Below, one piece after another: positions 1-7,341 of a stretch of DNA of 18,907 nt. The stretch comes from an uncultured Polaromonas sp. (GTDB lineage: Bacteria; Pseudomonadota; Gammaproteobacteria; Burkholderiales; Burkholderiaceae). Where the stretch lies: contig CAMLDT010000048.1 in assembly GCA_946479075.1 (NCBI GenBank), positions 1 to 18,907 of the forward strand. Reading direction: 5' to 3'. The position numbers were made by a program, and so were the translations under genes. Each line of letters opens with the position of its first letter. Position 1 is the first letter of the stretch. The notes under the pieces are model-generated. The model had not been told where the DNA came from. It saw only the letters and a list, made by a program, of their open reading frames with translations, and searched no databases.

Positions 1-355
1 TGCCGCAGCGCGCATAGGTGCTTTTGCCCAGGCAGATGGTCAGCACGTTGCGCGGGATGCGGAAGTACTCGACCGTGCGTGCCAGCGCGAAGCTGTTGGG
101 CGGGATGATGCAGCTGTCGCCGTGGAAATCGACAAAACTTTTTTCATCAAAGTTCTTGGGGTCCACCACCGTACTGTGGATGTTGGTGAAGACCTTGAAC
201 TCGGGCGCACAGCGGATGTCGTAACCGTAGCTGCTGGTGCCGTAGCTGATGATCTTCTTGCCTTCGCTTTCGCGGATCTGCCCCGGCTCGAAGGGTTCGA
301 TCATGCCGGTGGTCTCGGCCATGCGGCGTATCCATTTGTCGCTTTTGATGCTCAT
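1..355 (-). CDS. dcd: dCTP deaminase, N-terminal part (cut by left window edge)
   Basis: Deaminates dCTP to dUTP in the cytosol, feeding dUMP/dTTP synthesis. The 118 visible residues start at the ATG at 355 ([14 protein letters not shown]) and read through to the window edge without a stop. Family hallmarks are clear: [12 protein letters not shown] near residue 36, [13 protein letters not shown], the [19 protein letters not shown] block, and [10 protein letters not shown] at the cut end, which contains the Ser (about 112) and Arg (about 116) matching the active-site Ser111/Arg115 of the E. coli enzyme. The catalytic Glu and the C-terminal half lie outside the window. The Shine-Dalgarno is weak (GAGGGA about 15 nt upstream). 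It is codirectional with the response regulator upstream but separated by 175 bp containing a dispersed repeat, so probably a separate transcription unit. The identification is firm. Confidence 0.93.
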   Translation of the reverse strand, partial: MSIKSDKWIRRMAETTGMIEPFEPGQIRESEGKKIISYGTSSYGYDIRCAPEFKVFTNIHSTVVDPKNFDEKSFVDFHGDSCIIPPNSFALARTVEYFRIPRNVLTICLGKSTYARCG

Positions 356-430
356 GTCGGAGGGTCCCTCAGTTTGCGTCGATTGTAGGCAAGCCGCCTG
401 TCAGCTCACCTCAGCTCGCAGACGCTCCTG

Positions 431-484
431 TTTTGATAGCTGGCTGCGCACACCAGACAAGGGCCAGAGCCCGATTTGACTCAT
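431..484. repeat. Dispersed intergenic repeat, copy 1
   Basis: This AT-flanked element begins TTTTGATAGCTG, has an AAGGGC block in the middle with a small GGGC-CAGA-GCCC inverted repeat (461-472), and ends with GATTTGACTCAT. By eye it aligns without gaps to the 54 bp at 12699-12752 (shared TTTT, ATAGCTG, CGC, AAGGGC, GAG and trailing T-rich blocks). A related core (TTGATAGCT ... GGGC-N3-GCCC ... GATTT) occurs at 17354-17400. Such elements are recalled as common between genes in Comamonadaceae. It sits between the response regulator and dcd. A short CGATTT/AAATCG hairpin (472-492) abuts its end. Function is unknown; it may help end transcription. Confidence 0.55.
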
Positions 485-530
485 AAAAATCGAGCCTGAG
501 CCGCCCCAGCATGCTGCAACGCCCTGCGTT

Positions 531-1433
531 TCAGAACATGTGCCCGGTCGCCAGCGCCGCCGCCGCCGCCCGGGTTTCCACGCCCAGCTTCTCGAAGATG
601 TGCTCCAGGTGTTTGTTCACGGTGCGGTGGCTCATGCCCAGAATGTCGCCAATGTCGCGGTTGGTCTTGCCCTTGGCCAGCCAGGACAGGACCTCGGTTT
701 CACGCGGGGTCAGCGCAGCGCTGGCCAGGCGTGAGGGCGCGGCGGCATTGGCGCTGCGTTCTTCCAGCAGCAGCATGGTTTCCCCCATGCCGACCCGGCC
801 CATGTTGCGCGCCGAGAGGTGCACACCGGCCGGGCTGAGAAACACCTGGCTGTTGCCGCCGTCCAGCGCCGCGTGAATGGCCTCGGGCAGCCGCCCTTCT
901 TCCGCGTCACCTTCCCGGTTCTGCAGCCAGAGCGCAGCCTGCGGCGAACGCCAGGCCATGCGGCCGCGGGGATCGACCAGCAACACGCCAAAACCCGCCA
1001 CGTCCACCGCCTCGCGCGCCAGCCGCGTCATGCGGGCATTGCGCGTGTGGGTGTGCAGACGTGCCACCACCTCCTGGGCGCGCAAGGGCTTGACCACATA
1101 GTCCACGCCGCCGCAGGCGAACCCTTCGAGCACATGCGGCGTTTCCGACAGGCCGGTCATGAAAATCACCGGGATGTGCGCGAGCCCGGGGTTCGCCTTG
1201 ATCCGCCGGCAGGTCTCGAAGCCCGACAGGCCGGGCATAACGGCATCGAGCAGGATGGCGTCAGGCGCCACCAGCTCCAGCCGCTGCAGGGCGGCATCGC
1301 CGTCACGAGCGACCAGCACGGTGTAGCCCTCGGCTTCCAGCGTGTCGCACAACATGCCGAGGCTGCTCGGTGCGTCGTCCACCACCAGCACCACCGGGCG
1401 CTGGTCGTCGGGATGCTCCATGAGTTCAGGCAT
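531..1433 (-). CDS. FixJ/LuxR-type response regulator (receiver, PAS-like region, HTH)
   Basis: Probable transcription factor of the two-component pair with the transporter-kinase just upstream. In 300 residues, the receiver spans about 13-130, with acidic pair D19/D20, phosphoacceptor D63 (ILLDAVMPG), T93 and K115 (VVKPL). A PAS-like linker (GFGVLLVDPRGRMAWRS onward) covers about 140-230, and a LuxR/GerE helix-turn-helix covers about 236-295 (LTPRETEVLSWLAKGKTNRDI, then SHRTVNKHLEHIFEKLGV). All residues needed for phosphorylation are present. The ATG at 1433 has GGAGG six bases upstream and overlaps the kinase's last codons by 8 bp (1426-1433), which implies translational coupling. Targets are not shown by the sequence; the divergent amide operon is the obvious guess and carries an inverted repeat suited to a dimeric LuxR-type protein. 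Confidence 0.92.
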   Translation of the reverse strand: MPELMEHPDDQRPVVLVVDDAPSSLGMLCDTLEAEGYTVLVARDGDAALQRLELVAPDAILLDAVMPGLSGFETCRRIKANPGLAHIPVIFMTGLSETPHVLEGFACGGVDYVVKPLRAQEVVARLHTHTRNARMTRLAREAVDVAGFGVLLVDPRGRMAWRSPQAALWLQNREGDAEEGRLPEAIHAALDGGNSQVFLSPAGVHLSARNMGRVGMGETMLLLEERSANAAAPSRLASAALTPRETEVLSWLAKGKTNRDIGDILGMSHRTVNKHLEHIFEKLGVETRAAAAALATGHMF

Positions 1434-4400
1434 AACCGCCCTCCATCAGATCGTCGAGCAGCAATTCGAGCTCGCAGCGGCTGACATAACCGCGCAGCCG
1501 CTGGCAACTCGCAGCCAGCGCCGGGTCGTCCTCGGTGATACGGTCCAGCAAACGGTGCAGCCCATGCACGTGGCCCAGATGCACCAGCCGGATCAGGCCG
1601 GCGCGCGCATCTTCCGGCAGCTGGAGGATGTCACCGGCAGACGCCGGCGGAGGCAGCGCCGGCGACACCACCGAAGTCACCCACTCCAGGCCCAGATGGC
1701 GCTGCAGCGCGTCCATCAATTCTGATTCGAGCACCGGCTTGCCGACAAAGGCCTGGCAGCCGGCCGCTTTCAATCGCGAGGTCTGGTTCTCGAACACGTT
1801 GGCGGACACCACAATGATGGGCACATGGAGATACCCGTGGCGGCGAATCTGCGTGGCAGTCTGCCAGCCATCCATGTCGTCCATGCTGATGTCGAGCAGG
1901 ATGGCGTCGGGCATCTGGTCCTTCAGGCTGTCGATGCATTCGAGGCCACTGGCCGCCTCCTTGACGTCAAAGCCCAGCGGCGTCAGCATGCCGGCCAACA
2001 TCTGGCGCTGCACCGGCTGGTCGTCCACCACCAGCAAAGTACGGCGCTTGCCGAAGAAGCCGGCGATCTGGTGCGGGGGGTCGGCCAGCGGACCGGGGTC
2101 GTCGATTTCACGCAGGTACAGGCGCACGCCGAAGGTGCTGCCCTTGTCGGGCTCGCTTTGCAGCGACAGATCGCCGCCCATCAGCGCCGTCAGCAGTCCG
2201 GTGATGGTCAGGCCCAGCCCGGTGCCCGGGTCACCACGGCGCCGGCCGGCCGCGCCGCGCTCGAACGGCAGGAAGATGCGCTGCTGGTCCTGCGGCGCGA
2301 TGCCGATGCCGGTGTCCACCACTTCGAAGCGGATCACCTCGCGCCGGCAGTCCACATGCAGCGTCACGCTGCCGGTGTCGGTGAAACGCACCGCGTTGCT
2401 CAGCAGGTTAATGATGATCTGGCGCAGGCGTTTGGCATCGGCCTGCACCCAGGCCGGCATGCGGCCACTGTGGGTGTAGAAAAAGTCCACCCCCTTGGCC
2501 TCGGCCTGGGGCCGCACCATGCTGACCAGCCCTTCCAGAAAGTCGGGCAGCGGCACGGGTATCGGCTCCAGCCGCAGGCGGCCGGCCTCGATGCGCGCCA
2601 GGTCCAGCAGGCCATCCACCAGTTGCAGCAGGTGTTCGCCGCTGCGCTGGATGGTCTGCACTGCTTCACGCGGCATGTTTGCCAGCGCCTCGCTTTTGAG
2701 CAGAATCTGCGAATAGCCGAGGATGCTGTTGAGCGGCGTGCGAAGCTCGTGCGTCATGCCGGCCACATAACGGGTCTTGGCCTGGTTCGCCGACTCGGCC
2801 AGCTCCTTGGCGGTCTGCAGTGCCTCGTCGGTGCGCTGGTGCGCCTCGATCTCGCGCGACAGCAGCTGGTTCTGCCGGTTCGACTCGTCCTGCGCCATGC
2901 GCCGGCTCTCGCTGCCCAGCACCACCCACCAGCTGCATACCGCAATGACCAGCAGCAGCATGGCAAACACCTTCACGAAGGCCGAGCGGAGCATGTCCGC
3001 AGGATCGATGGACAGCGGCAGGACGGTTTCCTGCGTGTAAACCATGCCCATGACCGTGGCCAGCAACGCACACAGCGACAGGGTCACCACCATGTAATGC
3101 CCGACGCGAAAGTTGACCCGGCTCGACAGCGCGCTCGGCAACAGTGCGTGCAGCAACTGCTCGGCCTGCTCGGCCGCGCGAGACCGCGTCTTGCAACGGT
3201 CGTGGCAGCGCGACTCCAGCGTGCAGCACAACGAGCAGATAGGCGCACCGTAGGCCGGGCAGCTGGCCATGTCTTCCGCCTCAAAGGCGTTTTCACAAAC
3301 GTGGCAACGCACCATCTGGCCGGGCGCGCCCATGGGTTCGGGCTTGCGCGCGATGTAATAGCGGCCCTTCGTCAGCCAGGCCAGAAGCGGCGACAGCAGC
3401 AAGGCCATGCCCAGCGCGATGAAGGGTGAAAACGCCTCGGCCCGCGGCCCCAGCGCGCCGGTGTAGGCGACCACGGACACCACCGCGGCCAGCAGCATCG
3501 CGCCCAGGCCCACCGGGTTGACGTCGTAGAGGTGTGCACGCTTGAACTCGATGCCTTTGGGACTCAGGCCCAGCGGCTTGTTGATGACCAGGTCGGCGAC
3601 CAGCGCGCCAACCCAGGCAATCGCCACATTGCCGTACAGGCCCAGCACCTTCTCCAGCGCCGAGAACACGCCCAGCGTCATCAGCAACAGGGCAATCGTG
3701 ACGTTGAACACCAGCCAGACCACGCGTCCCGGGTGGCTGTGGGTCAGGCGCGCAAAAAAATTGGACCAGGCGAGCGAGCCGGCATAGGCATTGGTCAGGT
3801 TGATCTTGAGCTGCGAAACGACCACAAACACCACGGTGGCGGCCAGCACCCAGGCCGGGTCGGTGAACACATAGGCAAAGCCGGCCAGGTACATCTGCGT
3901 CGGCTCCACCGCCCTGGACGCCGGCAATTCATGCTGCAGCACCAAGAAGGCCAGGAAGGCGCCACCCAGCATCTTGAGCATGCCCAGCACGATCCAGCCC
4001 GGGCCAGCCATCAGCACCGCGGCCCACCAGCGTTTGCGGTTGGCATGGGTTTTCTCGGGGAGAAAGCGCAAAAAGTCCACCTGCTCGCCGATCTGCACCA
4101 CCAGCGAGAAGGCCACGGTGGCCGCAGCACCAAACATCAGCGGGTCAAATTCGCTGCTGCCCGAGGTGTGGCCGGCCAAGCCGGTGAAATCGGCAAAGGC
4201 CTGCGGATTTTTCCAGAGCACCGCCAGGTAGGGCAGCAAGAGCAGCACGCCCCACAGGGGCTGCGTCCACATCTGCAGCCGCGAGATCAGCGTGATGCCG
4301 CGCACCACCAGGGGCACGATCACCACGGCACTGATCACGTAACACCAGGCAATCGGGATATCCAGGTACATCTGCAGCGCCAGCGCCATGATGGCCGCCT

Positions 4401-4800
4401 CCAGCGCAAAAAAGATGAAGGTGAAACTCGCGTAGATCAGCGAGGTGATGGTGGAGCCGAGGTAACCAAAGCCGGCGCCGCGCGTCAGCAGGTCCATGTC
4501 CACGCCGTAACGCGCGGCGTAATAACTGATGGGCAGGCCGGTGAGAAAGGTGATGAGCCCCACCACGATGATGGCCCACAGCGCGTTGGTGAAGCCGTAG
4601 TTCAGCGCAATCGCGCCACCTATGGCCTCCAGCGCCAGAAAGGACACCGCACCAAAAGCGGTATTGCCGACGCGCCATTCCGACCACTTGCGAAAACTGC
4701 GCGAGGTATAGCGCAACGCGTAATCCTCGATGGACTCGTCGGCCACCCAGGCGTTGTATTCGCGGCGTATGCGGAATATTTTTTGTGTGGCAATGGTCAA
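1426..4800 (-). CDS. NCS1 permease-hybrid histidine kinase fusion (transporter-like sensor)
   Basis: Membrane sensor kinase of 1124 residues, counted from a TTG start at 4800 (MTIATQKIFRIRREYNAW) that has GGAG six bases upstream. Domains in order: NCS1-family permease about 45-480, about 12 hydrophobic segments, with the family's TM1 region and the DLLTRGAGFGYLGS motif near 104-117; a Cys-rich stretch 499-536 (C499, C502, C514, C522, C525, C526, C532, C536), a likely zinc site; two further membrane segments about 568-588 and 610-629; a linker helix; HisKA with H684 (MTHELRTPLN); HATPase with N798/N802, D829 (VDTGIGI) and GTGLGL 859-864; a receiver with D926/D927, phospho-D970, S999 and K1021; and a helical tail about 1062-1120 resembling tails seen in other hybrid kinases. 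All catalytic residues are intact. It overlaps the response regulator gene by 8 bp and diverges from the amide operon. Whether the permease part still transports is unknown; sensing of an amide or ureide is inference. Confidence 0.9.
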   Translation of the reverse strand: MTIATQKIFRIRREYNAWVADESIEDYALRYTSRSFRKWSEWRVGNTAFGAVSFLALEAIGGAIALNYGFTNALWAIIVVGLITFLTGLPISYYAARYGVDMDLLTRGAGFGYLGSTITSLIYASFTFIFFALEAAIMALALQMYLDIPIAWCYVISAVVIVPLVVRGITLISRLQMWTQPLWGVLLLLPYLAVLWKNPQAFADFTGLAGHTSGSSEFDPLMFGAAATVAFSLVVQIGEQVDFLRFLPEKTHANRKRWWAAVLMAGPGWIVLGMLKMLGGAFLAFLVLQHELPASRAVEPTQMYLAGFAYVFTDPAWVLAATVVFVVVSQLKINLTNAYAGSLAWSNFFARLTHSHPGRVVWLVFNVTIALLLMTLGVFSALEKVLGLYGNVAIAWVGALVADLVINKPLGLSPKGIEFKRAHLYDVNPVGLGAMLLAAVVSVVAYTGALGPRAEAFSPFIALGMALLLSPLLAWLTKGRYYIARKPEPMGAPGQMVRCHVCENAFEAEDMASCPAYGAPICSLCCTLESRCHDRCKTRSRAAEQAEQLLHALLPSALSSRVNFRVGHYMVVTLSLCALLATVMGMVYTQETVLPLSIDPADMLRSAFVKVFAMLLLVIAVCSWWVVLGSESRRMAQDESNRQNQLLSREIEAHQRTDEALQTAKELAESANQAKTRYVAGMTHELRTPLNSILGYSQILLKSEALANMPREAVQTIQRSGEHLLQLVDGLLDLARIEAGRLRLEPIPVPLPDFLEGLVSMVRPQAEAKGVDFFYTHSGRMPAWVQADAKRLRQIIINLLSNAVRFTDTGSVTLHVDCRREVIRFEVVDTGIGIAPQDQQRIFLPFERGAAGRRRGDPGTGLGLTITGLLTALMGGDLSLQSEPDKGSTFGVRLYLREIDDPGPLADPPHQIAGFFGKRRTLLVVDDQPVQRQMLAGMLTPLGFDVKEAASGLECIDSLKDQMPDAILLDISMDDMDGWQTATQIRRHGYLHVPIIVVSANVFENQTSRLKAAGCQAFVGKPVLESELMDALQRHLGLEWVTSVVSPALPPPASAGDILQLPEDARAGLIRLVHLGHVHGLHRLLDRITEDDPALAASCQRLRGYVSRCELELLLDDLMEGGYA

Positions 4801-4879
4801 GACGGTCTCCGTCGAAGGGCTTGCTGAAACACCGCAGCAAGGTGCCCGAACAGGTGCGCAAGAAGTGTGCCCGCATCTG

Positions 4880-4889
4880 GTGCATGCAC
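4880..4889. promoter_or_regulatory. 10-bp perfect palindrome GTGCATGCAC
   Basis: A self-complementary 10-mer in the divergent control region, 14 bp left of the larger inverted repeat. It is the last member of a series of GTGC words (4842, 4854, 4867, 4880) lying about one helical turn or slightly more apart. It could be part of a protein-binding site, or chance in GC-rich DNA. Confidence 0.3.
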
Positions 4890-4903
4890 TCAAGACACCG
4901 GCC

Positions 4904-4919
4904 TACGTTGATTGACGTA
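4904..4919. promoter_or_regulatory. Inverted repeat TACGT-N6-ACGTA, candidate response-regulator operator
   Basis: TACGTTGATTGACGTA is a perfect 5-bp inverted repeat with a 6-bp spacer, 86 bp before the urtA start and 104 bp from the kinase start. Size and symmetry suit a dimeric LuxR/FixJ-type regulator, and such a regulator is encoded by the divergent two-gene unit. It is the strongest symmetric element in this spacer. The protein that binds it is inferred, not shown. Confidence 0.45.
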
Positions 4920-4983
4920 TAGGGACTGCGCGGGCTTGTGCAGATGATCCGTCTCAGCAACCGGACCTTTTTCTTTCACCTTT

Positions 4984-5059
4984 TCATCAACCGCAGGAGC
5001 CCAGCATGTCCAACGACGACCGCGATCCATCTTCCCCGCCTTCCCTCATCAACCGCAGG
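4984..5059 (+). repeat. 14-bp direct repeat pair flanking the urtA start
   Basis: TCATCAACCGCAGG occurs at 4984-4997 and again at 5046-5059, 62 bp apart. The first copy supplies the AGG of the urtA Shine-Dalgarno; the second encodes Ile-Asn-Arg-Arg, the heart of the Tat signal. The offset is not a multiple of three, so it is not a simple in-frame duplication. Confidence 0.6.
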
Positions 5060-6277
5060 CGACTTGTGCAGGGCATGGCCGCTGCCCTGCCGCTGGCCGG
5101 TCTGCCCGGCTGGGCGCAGGCGCAAGCCTTTCCCACCGCCAAGGTCAACACCACCAAGCTGGCCGTGACCGACACCGAAGTCACCGTGGGCCAGTTGCAC
5201 TCGGCCACCGGCACCATGGCGATTTCTGAAACCGGCTCCATCCAGGCCGAGCAACTCGCCATTGACCAGATCAATGCAGCAGGCGGTGTGCTGGGCCGCA
5301 AGATCAAGGTGATCAAGGAAGACGGCGCCTCGGACTGGCCGACCTTTGCCGAAAAATCCAAGAAGCTGCTGGTCAACGACAAGGTTGCGGCCGTCTTCGG
5401 CTGCTGGACCTCGGCCTCGCGCAAGGCCGTGTTGCCCATCTTCGAAAAGGAAAACGGCATGCTCTACTACCCGACCTTTTACGAAGGTCTGGAGCAGAGC
5501 AAAAACGTGATCTACACCGGCCAGGAAGCCACGCAGCAGATCCTGTTCGGCCTGGACTGGGCCTCAAAAGAGAAGAAGGCCAAGACCTTCTTCCTGGTCG
5601 GCTCCGACTACATCTGGCCGCGCACGTCCATGAAGATCGGCCGCAAACACATCGAAGGCCATCTGAGCGGCAGCAAGGTCGTCGGTGAAGAGTACTACCC
5701 GCTGGGCCACACCAACTTCAACTCGCTGATCAACAAGATCAAGGTGGCCAAGCCGGACTGCATCTTCATCGCCGTGGTTGGCGGCTCCAACGTCGCCTTC
5801 TACAAGCAGCTCAAGGCCGCCGGCGTGACGGCGGCCAAGCAGTTCCTGCTGACCATCTCGGTGACCGAAGACGAGGTGCTGGGCATTGGCGGTGAAAACA
5901 TGAACGGCTTCTATGCCTCCATGAAGTATTTCCAGTCGCTGGACAACCCGAACAACAAGGCTTTTGTCTCGGCCTTCAAGGCCAAGTACGGCAAGGACGC
6001 GGTGATCGGCGACGTGACCCAGGCCGGTTACCTCGGCCCCTGGTTGTGGAAAGCCGCGGTCGAAAAAGCCGGCAGCTTCGACGTGGACAAGATCGCCGCC
6101 GCTTCAGCCGGCATCGAGCTGAAAACCGCGCCTGAAGGTTACGTGAAGATCCACGAGAACCATCACCTGTGGAGCAAGGCCCGCATCGGCATGGCGCAAA
6201 CCGACGGCCAGTTCAAGGTGGTGGCCGAGTCCCCCGCGCTGATCGAGCCGAATCCTTTCCCCAAGGGTTACCAGTAA
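5006..6277 (+). CDS. urtA: Urea/short-chain amide ABC transporter, periplasmic binding protein
   Basis: Periplasmic ligand-binding subunit of the importer encoded by the next four genes. The 423 residues match the UrtA/FmdD branch of the LivK-type binding proteins: VTVGQLHSATGTMAISETGS near 60-78, IDQINAAGGVLGRKI, then AAVFGCWTSASRKAVLPIFE and LLYYPTFYEGLEQS-like blocks (here MLYYPTFYEG). The N-terminus carries a twin-arginine signal: N16-RRR-LVQG, a hydrophobic stretch, and AQA/AQA cleavage choices near 37-41, so export is probably by Tat as a folded protein. The ATG at 5006 has AGGAG seven bases upstream. It is first in the operon and is followed by a long hairpin before urtB. UrtA and FmdD cannot be told apart by eye; the neighbouring amidases and the lack of visible urease genes favour amides, with urea possible. 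Confidence 0.92.
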   Translation: MSNDDRDPSSPPSLINRRRLVQGMAAALPLAGLPGWAQAQAFPTAKVNTTKLAVTDTEVTVGQLHSATGTMAISETGSIQAEQLAIDQINAAGGVLGRKIKVIKEDGASDWPTFAEKSKKLLVNDKVAAVFGCWTSASRKAVLPIFEKENGMLYYPTFYEGLEQSKNVIYTGQEATQQILFGLDWASKEKKAKTFFLVGSDYIWPRTSMKIGRKHIEGHLSGSKVVGEEYYPLGHTNFNSLINKIKVAKPDCIFIAVVGGSNVAFYKQLKAAGVTAAKQFLLTISVTEDEVLGIGGENMNGFYASMKYFQSLDNPNNKAFVSAFKAKYGKDAVIGDVTQAGYLGPWLWKAAVEKAGSFDVDKIAAASAGIELKTAPEGYVKIHENHHLWSKARIGMAQTDGQFKVVAESPALIEPNPFPKGYQ

Positions 6278-6283
6278 ACGAGC

Positions 6284-6330
6284 GCTCCTGCCGGTTCGCC
6301 CTGCCTTTTGCGGGGCGAGCCGGCAGGGGC
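6284..6330 (+). other. Strong intercistronic hairpin between urtA and urtB
   Basis: Positions 6287-6301 pair with 6313-6327 (15 bp, one G-U pair) around an 11-base loop. The stem can extend to 18 pairs (6284-6330) with another G-U. No T-tract follows, so it is not a standard terminator. In transporter operons such stems often protect the 3' end of the binding-protein mRNA or cause partial termination, giving binding protein in excess over membrane subunits. That role is inferred here. Confidence 0.7.
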
Positions 6331-6380
6331 ATTCGAGCCTGCACGTCCGCATCCTTTCACCGTCCGCTCCGGAGTCCGCC

Positions 6381-7295
6381 ATGACCCTTTCCGAAATGCT
6401 CAACATCGGCCTGATGCAAGGCTTCGCCGGCCTGAGCCTGTTTTCCGTGCTGCTGCTCATGGGTCTGGGACTGGCCATCATCTTCGGGCAAATGGGTGTC
6501 ATCAACATGGCGCATGGCGAGTTCATGACCATCGGTGCCTACACCATCTACCTGTTTTCCCACCTGTCAGAGACCTACGCACCGGGTTTCGTGCAGGCCT
6601 ATTTCCCGTTTGCCATCGCCTTCGCCTTCCTGTTCGCCTTTGCCGCCGGCTGGCTGGCCGAATGGGCGTTCATCCGCCACCTCTACAAACGCCCGCTGGA
6701 CACGCTGCTGGCGACCTGGGGCCTGTCGCTGGGCATGCAGCAGATCTTCCGCACCACTTTCGGTGCCAAGGAAGTCAGCCCGACGCTGCCGGACTGGCTG
6801 ATGGGTTCCTGGGCGCCGGCCGAAGGCCTGGACATCCCGATCAACGGCATGTTCGTGATGGCGCTGACGCTGGTGGTCACCTGCGGTGTGCTGATTGCCC
6901 TGCACAAGTCGCGCTGGGGCCTGCGGGTGCGCGCCACTGTCGCCAACCGCGTGATGGCCAACGCCACCGGCATCAACACCAAAAAGACCGACCGCCTGAC
7001 CTTTGCCATCGGTTGCGGCATTGCCGGTGTGGCGGGTGCCGCCTTCACCACCATCGGCTCGACCGGCCCGACCAGCGGATCGCTCTACATCGTCGATGCC
7101 TTCCTGGTCGTCACCTTCGGCGGCGCGGCCAGCCTGCTGGGCACTGTGGTCTCGGCTTTCGGCATTGCGCAAACCCAGTCGATTGCCGAGTTTTTCATGA
7201 CCGGCTCCATGGCCAAGGTGCTGACCCTGATGGCCATCGTGACCATCCTGATGCTGCGCCCGCAAGGCCTGTTCGCCTCCAAGGTCCGTCGTTAA
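6381..7295 (+). CDS. urtB: Urea/amide ABC transporter permease UrtB
   Basis: One of two LivH/LivM-type inner-membrane permeases forming the channel of the importer. The 304 residues are strongly hydrophobic with about eight membrane spans. Family motifs are visible: GLGLAIIFGQMGVINMAHGEFM near 29-50, the cytoplasmic loop LRVRATVANRVMANATGINTKKTDRLTFA that contacts the ATPase, and a closing RPQGLF. The length is that of ordinary LivH-type permeases; some UrtB proteins are longer because of N-terminal extensions. The ATG at 6381 has CGGAG seven bases upstream. It lies 103 bp after urtA, a gap occupied mostly by the hairpin, and 46 bp before urtC. Substrate choice rests on context. Confidence 0.92.
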   Translation: MTLSEMLNIGLMQGFAGLSLFSVLLLMGLGLAIIFGQMGVINMAHGEFMTIGAYTIYLFSHLSETYAPGFVQAYFPFAIAFAFLFAFAAGWLAEWAFIRHLYKRPLDTLLATWGLSLGMQQIFRTTFGAKEVSPTLPDWLMGSWAPAEGLDIPINGMFVMALTLVVTCGVLIALHKSRWGLRVRATVANRVMANATGINTKKTDRLTFAIGCGIAGVAGAAFTTIGSTGPTSGSLYIVDAFLVVTFGGAASLLGTVVSAFGIAQTQSIAEFFMTGSMAKVLTLMAIVTILMLRPQGLFASKVRR

Positions 7296-7341
7296 ACGTC
7301 CGGCCACCTTTTACCGCACCCCCAGACAACCGGAGTTTTTC

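Larger units (their letters stand above)
4801..5005. promoter_or_regulatory. Divergent control region between the sensor kinase and the amide operon
   Basis: These 205 bp must hold the promoters of both the kinase gene (-) and the urtA-amiE operon (+). Visible elements are the inverted repeat at 4904-4919, a 10-bp palindrome at 4880-4889, GTGC words spaced at 12-13 bp (4842, 4854, 4867, 4880), and good Shine-Dalgarno sites at each end. I could not find a convincing -35/-10 pair on either strand. TATAGG at 4918-4923 could serve as a -10 lacking a proper -35, which would fit an activator-dependent promoter, but this is weak. Confidence 0.6.

Noticed and set aside
472..492. CGATTT/AAATCG hairpin as terminator of the response regulator gene
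   Set aside because: Only six mostly AT pairs and no T-tract following on the minus strand; too weak to call.
1825..3429. Long plus-strand open frame (534 codons) opposite the kinase gene
   Set aside because: It is antisense to well-conserved kinase domains, is rich in His, Gln and Arg as expected of a GC-rich shadow frame, and shows no recognisable domain.
4830..4844. CACC-N7-GGTG as an NtrC site for nitrogen control
   Set aside because: The NtrC consensus has five bases between CACC and GGTG; here there are seven, and no convincing sigma-54 promoter follows.
4922..4935. GG-N10-GC as a sigma-54 promoter before urtA
   Set aside because: Spacing fits but flanking bases do not match TGGCAC/TTGC, and such a bare pattern is common in GC-rich DNA.
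4938..5168. Small plus-strand open frame overlapping the urtA start as a leader peptide
   Set aside because: No ribosome site, translation is Pro/Arg-rich, and it is out of frame with the well-supported urtA.
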